NCBI GenBank assembly: GCA_949987565.1
Contig: OX465107.1
Location: 21,682,030-21,746,029, forward strand
Reading direction: 5' to 3'
From: Luidia sarsii
Lineage: Eukaryota > Echinodermata > Asteroidea > Paxillosida > Luidiidae
DNA: 64,000 nucleotides
A model generated the notes under the pieces. That model was not told the DNA's origin, searched no databases, and saw only the letters and a list, made by a program, of their open reading frames with translations. This document shows positions 10,501 to 22,500 of this stretch, piece by piece; position 1 is the stretch's first letter; each line of letters starts with the position of its first letter. The position numbers and the translations under genes were made by a program.

Positions 10501-13500
10501 AAAGGGGGAGAAAGATGAGCATATGGATCGATGAAGAAGTCATGATGAGGTTCACTTCTAATAATGTCTTTTTCTAATTTTTAAAAATGGCAAAGAAAGC
10601 ATTGACTGGATCCTGGACTTGAATCCGAGACCTCTGGTTTTGTGTACCAGCGCTCTCACCATTTGAGCTATCCAGCTCTTAGATGGTGGCAAATAGTCAA
10701 CTAGTCTTTGCCAGGGTTTCTTAATGAGATTTTTGAGTTTTGAGGTTTTAATTTCAAATGAGATTTTTTAGTTTTTTGATTTTCCTTTCGAGATTTTTTA
10801 GTTTTCAAGTTTTTGTTTCAAGATTTTTGTGTTTTAAGGTTTTCTTTAGAGGTTTTTTAAATTTTCTGATGAGATTTTTTTCTCTGTGGAAAATGAATAT
10901 TCGTAGAAAGAATTCAATTCAAGAATATTGATTAATCAACCTTTGGAGAATTCCCCTCATCGCGTCACACTTGAGTTTCGTCAGAGCCAGCCAAATGCCA
11001 TATTGGAATCACGCCAAGTTTTCATAGACAGATTAACGTTGGGAACGTGCCTGTTGGAAATCTGGGCCTTCTGTGTCTGACCCAATTGAGGGCATTGGGG
11101 AAGTTTACCCATACACAGCCTTTGGACAGCTGGCTTGGGTTTGCTCTATTTCAAATTGGTTTTGGCAATCATATTTGCACTACATTATTTTTCTTTCGGT
11201 GGGAACAAAAAAGTGTGATTTCGTTTATTGGGGAAACATGCTGCATTCACTCAACTTACAACTCCATAATGTTCCTTGACATCGTGAAAAGACTACTGTA
11301 CTGACAATAGCACCACTTCTGTTCTACGGGCCACCATCTGTACCGTATGTGTAAAGACGGATCACGTAGACATTTTGGGAGCGACCAAAATCTGCTGAGA
11401 TTTCTGAGCACTTTGATTTGAGCGTCAAAAGTTGCCGATGCTAGTCCACGACACACTCCCTCCGTGTTTCATGCCCAAAATGGTTATCTTTGGATTTGGT
11501 GTTTGTTTTTTCCCCCGATGCAAAAGGATGACTTGCTTAAACTGATCCACTACAGCAACGTGCCAAAACCGAGAAAATACGGGCACTGTTTTTAACTCAT
11601 ACTATAGCCTGGCATGTCTATCTGCACGTATGCCAAAAATTCCTCATTGAAATGAATATTATGGAAAGGCATCCTTTCATGCCCCCTCTTTTTATTATTT
11701 TTCAGGCAAGGCATAACCCCGGTGACGCCAACCATCTAAATCAATCACTCACGGCGCTGAGAGACTTTGGCAGGAACACAAAAGACATCTCGATGGCCCC
11801 TTAAAAAAAAAACCCAGCAAACACAGGGGCTCCGTATGAAACATGGAGGGTGACATGCCACAGTCACAGAGTTCCATGTAAATATCAGAAATTGACACAG
11901 GAATTCATGTAGGCAGAAACAAAGTATATTAACAATGCACTCGCATTTTTATAATGCAGTGGTTTTTTTTTTATGATACCTCTCAAGGAGTTCCACGTTT
12001 ATCAATGATGGCTTCTTCGTATTCTACTTTCTAGGGCATGCTTTTTGTTTTCAAGAATTTACGGGAATTTACGCTCGCAGAAGTGAACTTAAATAATACA
12101 CTACAGTCACGGAATGCTAGCAACTTTACATTGTAAAGCCTCGCCTGGTTTATACGGACCATCTTTCTACCAATGATGAAGATGAAATTCTTATTCATCT
12201 TTGAGGTTATCTCTTTTTTTACAATTCATTTGTAAACTTTGTGCCACAGACAGGAAGATCCTACGGTAAGTCATCAATATTCAGCAGAATTCCTTTACGC
12301 ATTCAGAGTTTTGCTTTGGATGAAAAAAAAACACCATTATGTATGGGCTGCCGCAGATATTTCTTTTTTTGTTACTTTGACGGAAATTTGAATGCAACTT
12401 TAGAGGACTATGTAACATTGTTGGTTCATGACCCAATGTTGGGTCATGACACAATGGTGCCTGCCCCCCTTATCACATGACCCCACTTCCTAGCAACTGT
12501 TGCTAGGCTATAGTCTCATCCACCAGAAGGTAAGTCAGTCGCAATCCCCTCAAAGGAAATGTTTAGGAATCAACAGAGCGTCACAATTTTCCGTAAAAAA
12601 AAACACTTCCAAAGATAATGCTTAAAGAAAACGATACGACGAAAGTCAGGGACTTCTACATCGCTGTGGTTATAACGATTCCATTTCGCAAGAGTAGGAT
12701 GAATTAAAAACCAAGATGTGGGTCATCTTTGCTCGAGCGTTGCCCGGCAACCACAATACGGAGGCGGAGCCTAGGGTCCGAACACTGGCACATTGTAGAA
12801 CATGAAATGCAACGACATGGCGCCACACAACAATGGACCAGGTTACTTCAACATGGTCCCGAACCTACTGCCCTAAATAAAAAAGGGAAAACAAAATAAT
12901 GAAGAACAGCCTAAAGTAAAGTGTGGAAGCTGAAACACCCTGGTGAATGATTATCAGCGCAGGCAGACGACCACCGATGGAGAGGAATTGTGCTTCAGTG
13001 ATGAAGCAGACAAGCTTTAACCCCTCGGGTGTTCCAGGATGCAATCTACCCAGAAAACTATTCAGCCTAAAAACTTTCTCCTTTCCTCTTTTACTCAGAC
13101 TGTGTCATACTTGTTTCCTGTCCATACACAGATTTTTAGATTTCCTTCAATTTTTGCTCAAAAAAACCCAAAACAATTTCAACTAATAGAGAGGCTGACG
13201 TTTCGATCCTAACAGGACCTTTTTCTTTCTCTTTTTCTTTCAGGCCTTCCTAATTTTCTGAAATTTGGCATTTGGGCCATTTCAGTCAGTAAGCAGCCTG
13301 CAACATCTTTGCTCATTACTCATGTTCAATTCAGACATAGGTCTAAATAAATATAATTTAAGGGTTTTGGAAGGGTTTTACGAATTGAATCAAGGTTTAG
13401 GAAATTTGTCTGGAGATGGGCCTATCCCAGTCAATGGGCTGTTGGAAATGACCCCAATAGTCATAGTCATACTCATACCCAAAATGTGGTTTTCGTTCAT

Positions 13501-16500
13501 CCCACTCCTGCAAAATGGATTGTTACAACGTCAGTAAGGTAGAATTCCCATGACAGGTGCAGTATCAAGTCGGGAAGATCCACAAAGGAGGGACTGTATG
13601 GACAGTGCATAGGAATATAGGTACAAACCCCTGAAAAGGATATGCGTGACAGATAGACCAAAGCGAGTCTCTTACTGGTTGGATGGCCTCGTGCAATGCT
13701 TCTGACCCAGATTTTATCTCTCTAATAGTTCACTAACACCTTTGGTCTTCGGCCAGTCACCCTAGTCCCCCTTTCAGAGGGGAGGAGAGGAGGGGGGAGG
13801 TCCCCCCCCCAAAAAAAAAGTTCAACAGATTTAGGTCAATTTTAGGCTTCCCAAGGGCATGCAGTCAATGTGTGATTGGTTGTGTGAGTCAAGGGAGGGG
13901 GGGGTTCTAAATGGGTGTAGGGAAGCGTGACGACTGCATTCATTGCCCAGATGAGAACAGCGCTGAGAATATCGATTCTTCCATCACTCCAACGGCTGGG
14001 GGGGGGGGGGGGGTTTGCTCCCAACAGACAACTGAATTTGTAGGGAGGATTGTTCATTTTCATTTTCCCGGAGGGAAAGAGGGGGGAGGGGAGTTGTTGT
14101 TTGTTTCCATGCCCTCCGGTGCTGAACCAACCAAGGGTGAACTCCTAAATCAAATTCAGATTATGTACAGCGGATTAGACGTCTTTGGAGGTGCTTGTGT
14201 GGTGTGCCCAATATAACTTGATGGATTAAGGCATGCTGGGATTGAACAAGGAATGGGACAGAGAAGGGGGATTGCCTACACTACGCACCTGTTGGAGGAG
14301 AAGAGGCTACAAAGAGGAACATCCTTTTTGGATAAAGGGCGGCATAATTGCTAGGCCTACTTTTTTTTCCTCCAACCTTTGTCACCCAGCCTCCTCAGAT
14401 TGATGAACAATTTCAATTTTGAATCTCGGGAACATAATAACGTGTCATTAAAGCGCACAAAAGGACACCGAATTCACACCGAAGACATCATCTTCTAAAT
14501 AAAGCGGCCTTTAAAATGATTAATCTGGTCTCCAAATTTCCATTACACATTCAAGTATTTCTCTAATATAAAAATCCATCCAATTTTTCAATTCCAAAGA
14601 TTTAGAGGGCATTGAGGTAAGAGCATTGACTTTTTACGTCAGAATGGATCAGCATTTGTGACTTACTAAATAGAGGTCTTCCAAAGCTGCACAAGTGTTC
14701 AAGATATCCAAGGCCCAATTTCATAGAGCCGCTTAAGCGTGGAGAGCCGCTTAAGCGTGGAAATCCGCTTAGCAGGTAAATCCTTTCTTGTGTATAACAG
14801 GATTACAAACCACCCTGCAATGTCAATTGATTTGGACTTGTATTCCACACTACTCTTCTGTACTATTACTCTCTTCCCCCTTCCTTCGTGTACATGTATC
14901 TGTTTTGTCCTTGTCACTCTGCCTTTGAGAAAGGTCATGCTAGGATCAAAACGTCAGGCCCACTAAATTTTGAAATCTTCTGTACTAAGCACGAAACAAT
15001 AGTGAAGTTTGGGTTAGTGAGCTGAGGTGATCGTATGAATCATGACTTTTTGCGCTGAAGCAAATTTTGGGGCTTAATCAGCTCTACGAAAATGTCCCCT
15101 GGTCATAGAAGTCCGTCAGGATTTGATCTATGGCCAGTCTACTGCAAGCGACTGAGTTTGGACATGGTAAATGCAAAGCCCATAGAGGCCGCGGCCGTTC
15201 TTTGTTGTCAAAAAACCAGGCCAGCCAATCTGTTTGGAGTTGTTTCAAAGAGGTCCAAGTCAATTCAACTTCCCATTTTGCTGAAGACTTTAGAAATCTG
15301 TGACAAGCTGTCAAGGGCATGAACACTGACCAGACCATGGAGTGCAGTGAAAATGTCAGCTGCATTTTTTCCAGTAGGCATGCATTGGTTTTTCACCCTA
15401 TTAGGCCTATTTGGGTTTTTGTTTTGTTTTTTTATTGTTAAAAATTACCATTTTTTCCATTTTCTTTTTTTAATGATTTTTTTAAATTTTTCCCTTTTTT
15501 TTAATTTTTCGGTTTTTCATTTTTCATTTTTCGTTTTTCGTTTTTCGTTTTTCGCTTTTTGCTTTTCGCTTTTCGCTTTTCGCTTTTCGCTTTTCGCTTT
15601 TCGCTTTTCGCTTTTCGCTTTTCGCTTTTCGCTTTTCGTTTTTCGTTTTTCATTTTACACTTTCCACTTTTCACTTTTCTCTTTTCACTTTCTAATTGTT
15701 GAAAAGTTCAGCCTGCTGCTCTGTGCAATGTTGGGAAGGGCTATTCTAATTCCTGGTGAGAGACCAATGAGTACACTGATATTTTGGCAACTTGCACCAA
15801 TGGAAAAAAAAATTCACTTCTATGAGGCTATCAAAGTTTCTTCCTTCCAACAACATTTTTACACGAAGCATTCATCCCCAACCCTTTCTCTAAGACGCAA
15901 AGACCACCTCTGCAACCCTTCTCTAAAACCCTTCACTTCAGCCAGACCCTCAAGAAAATATACAAGCCCCGTAAGATGTCAGCCAAGCCGGCAGACACTT
16001 GGTTGGCAGCAGATATCATAATTCATTTGTTAATGAAGGGCTTAATGTCAAAGAATGTAAACATTCTTTAACAAAATATACAGAGAGGAGCCAGTCATTC
16101 CTCTGAAAGGCTCCTGATGAAAAGGCTTCTTGTCCCTCGATGCCCACTCTTGGGACTGAAACTGTCCCATGCTCAGCCCCCTACCCCCACCATGAAATTT
16201 AGAGCATTAAAATGCTGCACGTGTTTAATAGTTAGCAGAGACATTATGAGACTTTGGAGTTGACAGGCAAGGGGACAGAGATAGTGGGGAATGTTCCTCC
16301 ATCAATGTTACACACGTTACTTTGTTTGAAAAATGGTAAAGAAAACTTTTAACTGGACTAGAACAGTAGAACTTAAACCAAAGACCTCTGGTTTTGTGTA
16401 CCAGCACTCTTAGTCTCTCACCATCTGAGCTATGCAGACCTTAGATGGCAGCTTTCCCAAGTAGTCATCTAGTCCTTGCCAAGGTGGGGGCGCCAGTCAA

Positions 16501-19500
16501 AAGTGTTCAATCATTAATGGCCGTTTCATCTCCAGGGATCACAACCCCGTTTCAGATGCAAACAACTACTTGTTGTGAACCTGGCTAGTGGCTACGGCAG
16601 CTCGGGGATCACACAAAAGCTGGATGCAGCTTTTGAATTAGTCAAACAATTAAAAAGAAAACACTGACCGGTTCCCAGTCATTTTTGTATCCTTTATTTG
16701 TTTGACACGTTACTTTTGACATTAAAAAAACATACTGTCTAATGACACAGGAGCATTACCGATACAATATCTCAGTTCTTGTCTCCCCCGGCCACTGATA
16801 TTGAAACTCTGGGGCTATTTTTAGTACGGATATGCTTACTTTAGCACAAGACCATGCCGTACACAAGATGCCACTATGTTTATACTGATGTTAGGTCACC
16901 ATTAATCATTGTTGGGATAAAAAACACGGCCCAGGGAAATGGATAGGAATGGAGCCAATGCCTGCATGCTGCAAAGACAACCCGTGTCCCTAGGACAAAA
17001 AGACCAAGCGCTGTCTGGCAACCTAAATGATTTTGTTTGTCCAAGAGCTTAGCCAAGTCTGAGCTGAGTCATTAGCATGTAACAGTTTTAAGTTACAATC
17101 CGGGCTAGATAACAGCCCAGCAAAGACTACCAGTAGTTGACAGATAAGCCGCATTTCCACTGGACTTATTTTGGTTAAAGTAACCGAGACGATGGTTACT
17201 TTGACCAAAATAAGTCCAGTGGAAACGGCCCAGTCAAATTTCTCTCGGTTACTTTAACCGAGTCCAATGGTTACTTTTACCGAGCAACCTCTGCCCAGTA
17301 AAAGTGACCACTCGGTTAAACGCGACTCGGTAAAAAACCACATCCGGCCTAAGACGTAACACGTACATGCACTGTGCACATCGTCTGCTTCGTATCGCGC
17401 GCTAAATGTACAAACGTACATTGTGTATCCGGGTGACACTTGACCTTCATGAGCCGTTATATTGCCAGCTCGGTTACTTTAACCATGGTCTCGGTTGAAT
17501 TTGACTGACTCAAAAGTCCAAGTGGGAACGACGGTCAAATTTGACTATTAGAAATTTAACCATCGTCTCGGTTAAATTCTAGTCCAGTAGAAACACGGCT
17601 TAAGGCTCACTTTCCACTGATCCAATAAACACAATTATTTGAATCGCGATTTGAATATCGATTCAATCTTCACATTTTGTTGTTGTTGTGTACAGACACA
17701 ATAAATGTGATATGTAGTGGAGATTGGAATCGCAATTCAGTCTCCACTCATAGATCTGAGGGACTTTTCTAAATAGTCGCCTTCATTTGCGGCACAATGT
17801 GTGTGGGAACGCTGAGCTAAATCGCACCGTTTCTTTAACATCCCACAATGCACCGCTTGCGCTCTGACCGACAGGAAGTGCCGTGCTTGTTTATGTGCCT
17901 GTCTGCATGGGCCACCCTCAAGGACCCACCCACCATTTGACCACAACTGCTAACCACACTCGGCTGTTTTTTTTTTGTGTCACGATTTTTTGGCCTGTGT
18001 GAAACGTTTTTTGAATCCCGATTCAAATCGCGATTATTTGGACAGTGGAAACGGCCCTTATTTGGAAAGGCCACCATCTAAGAGCAGGACAGCTCAGATG
18101 GTAAGAGCGCTGGTACAACGCAAAACCAGAGATCTCGGGTTCAAATCTGGGTCTAGTCAAAGTTGTCTTTGTCCAGAATTTTGTCACTTTATCTCTTGTT
18201 TGATTAATCTACTATCCATTTGTTTGGGTTACGACACGTTTGGTCATCCCTTAATCTTCTCTGTTTACCTTTCGGTGGATTCACGTCGATGCCCGATCTG
18301 TACAGAGCCTCCTCCGAATGCCAGTCGAAGTTCCGGAGAAAAGTCCGGGCGCTGAACAGAAGCAGCAGCGCCACGGTGGCTGCCGCGACGGCCGCCCTCT
18401 GCCTCCTCCGGCTCCGCCTCCAGAGTTGGTGGACGGCCTCGCCGGCCAGCAGACAGAAACCCATGCTGGGGATGTACAGGATGCGCTCGGCGACGACGAA
18501 GCCGACGTAGAAGGCCAAGTTGGTGGCCGGCAGGAAAGGCAGCACCAAGAGAGCGAAGCTAGCGACGACGGCATTCAGGATTCGAGTCCTCTCTTGGGCG
18601 CTGGGTGGGGGAGGCGAGGCAGGGGGGGCCTTGCCTGCCAGTGGAGGCTGGCCTCTCTTGTGACTGGCCAATCGTCTGTGGAGTTGCGTTTGCGAGTCGA
18701 GCCGAATCCCGTTCCCGTTAATACTGATGCCGTTTGTGTGGTGCGCGTATCCGTTCTTGGCGAATCCGTTTTTACCATGGCCATTGGTCAGGTGCTTGTG
18801 CCCGTTACTATAGCCGTTAGACTTACAATGCCCGTTGCTGTGGTGACCGGATGCGGGCTGATGGCGCTCCTCGTCGCCGTGATGCAACTCCTCCAGTTCT
18901 TGGAAGCAGTACCAGGCGAACGTGGCCAGGGAGGAATAGAAGGCGGCCGTGGACAAGTTGCGGACGTCGGCCAGGGACTGGACGAGCGGCACCGCACCCA
19001 TGGACCAATCAAAGCTGAGACGATAAGGGCAGAGAAGGAGCCAGGCGTTGAGCGCGGGCAGATAGAGGAATGTCAGGAGCCTCGTCTGAAGACTGCCCTC
19101 GCTGGCCGCTGGGTTGTCCGAGGGGGCAAACTGCGGCGGTGTGTTCCCCATGAAATGAAGGCGTAGACCAACGAGGACGACCATGCTCACAATCTGAGAC
19201 ATCACCCCCTCTCTTAACCTCCCAAAATCCTGCAAGTAAAAACATAAAAAGAAGAAGATAAAAATATGAAATCCACAGAAAATGATTCAGTGAAAATGTA
19301 ACTCAATCAATATAATCAATACAAAATGTCAAACAAACCAAGGAAAAACTGACTAGGAACTTTTTGAACAATTTGAAAAAATGGCAAAGAAAACTTTGAC
19401 TGGACTGGGACCTGAACCCGAGACCTCATTTTTTATTACAAAATGTAATCAGCACTGTATACTTGGTGCTTTGCCTGATTGCTTGGTGAAGATATACAGG

Positions 19501-22500
19501 CAGCTCAGACAGGATTTGAACCTGTGACTCCTGCTTTCTTGTGCAGACGTCTTAACCACTTGACAACCAATATTGGTTGAGGTTGTGTGGGGGATTTGAA
19601 TGTGTAAAGCGGTGGGTATCGCATTGCATCATAGATAAAATGATTTTTTCATCAAAAAGGGTTTGCCCTACTCAATAATTAGCACTGTATATATTCAGAG
19701 CAATGCTTGATTGCCTGCTGAAAAAAAAACAGGCAAGATTTGTACAGCAGAGGGTCAATTCTAGCAAACAGATTTATCATAAACGTAATAATTATTAATT
19801 CCAAAAGGCTAAACCTCAAGACAGATGGTGAAACCATGGTCCAAGGTCATCTCTCTCTAATTAAAAAGACTTTTTACAGCAGAATCAAACGGGGTCAACT
19901 AATGCCACACCATCTGCAATGAAAATTTGGTTTCCTTTCTCACGGTGGCAAACCAATATTCCATCTGCAGATCTCTTCTGATGACTGATTGAAATTGTTG
20001 ACCTTTTGTTTTTCCTTCTTGAGGTCAGACACTGGTGTGATTTATATTCTCAGTGCCAGAATGGGAATGATTGACTGCAGGGCACTAGATAAAAGATGGG
20101 TTTGGATTAACAAGTTGGGCCTTTAACGGCTCACAGAAAGGGTTCTTGACCATTGGTAGAAAGTTCATCATGATTTTATTTCTGGTATTGATGCAAATGT
20201 CACTTAGTCTTGCGATGGATAACCCATTGCAAGCTGTGATAAGCCGTATGGTTTCTGTGCATCGCTCACCGCTTGCGATCGGTCGTAAGTTACGATGAGG
20301 TGGATGAAATCCAACGCTGGCTGGATTATGGTCAGGAAAGGTTCCTTAGTAACTGTTACCGAGACAATTAATCCATTAAGGATGCTTGAGTCGTTAACAC
20401 GCCTCTCAGTAAAAAAAACCCACCCCAATATCCGGTTGTTGTTGACTGGCAAAGGCAGATGCAAAGGTCATATCGAGAAGCCACTTGGTAGGCCTATGAC
20501 TTTAACCAGAGCCACAATAAAAATGTCAGAAGTCCAAGTGCGGACATCGGTAAATTTGGACCATTATCTTTTACGACTGTCTCTGTGAAACCTTTCCTTT
20601 CAAGAAAGTCCTGTGTGTATAGGGCTTAAGATGACAGGGTAAGGGAGGCTCAAATTGGGAGCATTTCTGTCTGAAGAGAGATGCGTATTTGATGGATGTC
20701 TTTGGGAGCGCTGACAGTGGTATAACTCAGTGGTTTGTGAATCTTCTTCAGTGACTGACGGGTTTGGATATATAGGTTGAGACAGGCAGACCCAACTCCC
20801 TGTCAGTCTGAGGTTTGCGTTTGGCCGTTCACAAACCCACCTGCGTTCAGTCCTAGCGACCCTCATGAGTCTGCCACAAACCCCACTCCCAGTCCCCTTC
20901 CCCCCAAAAAAAACCTGACCCCAGCGCCCCTATCTTCCTCCCAGCAACTGCCCAATTTATTTCAGGCAGGGCAGCTAATTGGACAAGTCAGCCCTGGGGT
21001 TTGACTGCTGGGCTCTACAATCCCCCCATTCACACCTAATGAGAGACCCCGGATAGGCAGGTTTTTAAGAGCACTCATTCATGCATAGTCGCTGGCTTGG
21101 TAGGGCTGAAAAGTTGGATTAAGATGAAGAAAGAAAGTACTTTGTCCGGTGTAAAACTTGACTGCGGGTTAAAATCCTAGAAAGGGGGGGGGGAGTAGGG
21201 GGTGAGGTGGATACATGACCTGAATTTTTGGAAATACTTAGCCCCGTTTTTCTGTGAGTCTCTATTGGGGAAATTGTCCAGATTCTGTGCATCGATAGAA
21301 ATGACAAAGCCGTGTTGTTCACTCCATTTGTCCAGTTTCTTTTGTCCAGGCTTTTTGAAAATTACGTTTCGGGAAAATATTGAAAACTTCTGACCACAGG
21401 TCTGAGGTTCATGAGGCTCAGCTGAACGGTTCAGAGGATAACGAGAGTAGGGTTCTTGTAATCAAAGCAATTCTGCCTTGAATGGGAGACAGTACCGCTG
21501 TGAAAGTGCTCACAGCAAAGATCCCGGCTGGCCCCAGAACCCGTACAAAGCCACAGCCCATTGAAGCCATTCTCTTTGCCCTCGATCTTACAAAGGCACC
21601 CAAAAATTACGGCACAAAATGTGCAGTGGGTGTTGTTGATACGTTGGCCCAAGAGTCAAAATAATCAAAAATAGGGAAACCGTGTCCCTTTTTTTCTATT
21701 GGAAAGTTGGGGGAAATTAGAGGAACAAGGAAAAAGAGTGGGGGATATTTGTCTGGAGGGTTGGAGTATGTGAGCATATAGTGTATAGCCTCCCTGCTGG
21801 ATTTCCCTTTGTCAAAACGACTCTATTCACAGCCCAAGTTGCTGGGTTTTCTTTTCTTCCTCTCTTTCTTTCAATTTGGTTTTTCTCTTAGCGGTTTTCT
21901 GGATTACTGCAAAAAAAAAGAAAATCCCTGTAGGGCGTACATATATGGGAGGAGGTGGTTTGCTAGTGTCTAAATTGAATTAGGAGGCGGAGGGGGGAGG
22001 GGGAGGGAGGGAAGGAATGAAGGTTTTAGATTGTATGCTGTAACTTGTAAGGTAGGCTGCTCAAAAATCTTGGCCCAATAATAGTTCTGCCGCACGTTTC
22101 TATGCAATCAATCAATCGTTTATTGGATGGACATGACACCTTTGAGTGCAACAAAACAACAAAAACCACTACGACTAAACAACTTTGTGACTTTACCCAT
22201 GTCGACCAATTTTCTCATGGTAAACTCGGATTGGCAGAACTAGTTCATGCCATTGAATTGGACACAGTTTCCACTTGATTTGCGCTGTACTGGACAACAA
22301 AATGCCCGAATATGTCGGTCTCAATTTGAATATCCTCACCTCAGACAGAAGGTAGGTTATCCATCACCCTACATGGGTGTTCTGTTCAGACATTTTCATG
22401 ATTCAATCGGAAATTTGAAAAGAGACACCAAATCCTCAATCATAGAACAGGTTTCCACCGACTCTTTTGATTGAATCATATTGAATCATGAACATGTCTG

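Larger units (their letters stand above)
10483..18268 (-). other. TMTC2 intron 3
   Basis: 7.8 kb. Repeats at 10583-10715, 10722-10875, 13188-13312, 14866-14975, 15505-15690, 16328-16700, 17149-17606, 17610-18060 and 18066-18185. A G-run lies at about 13998-14013. The stretches 10880-13185 and 13320-14860 show no gene or known element. Confidence 0.75.

Noticed and set aside
15347..16021. 224-codon Phe-rich open frame that looks membrane-like
   Set aside because: Driven by the CGCTTTT heptamer array; no conserved features at either end.
18318..19166. 282-codon plus-strand open frame
   Set aside because: It lies antisense over TMTC2 exon 3, whose protein is clearly conserved; the GC-rich codons open the other strand by chance.
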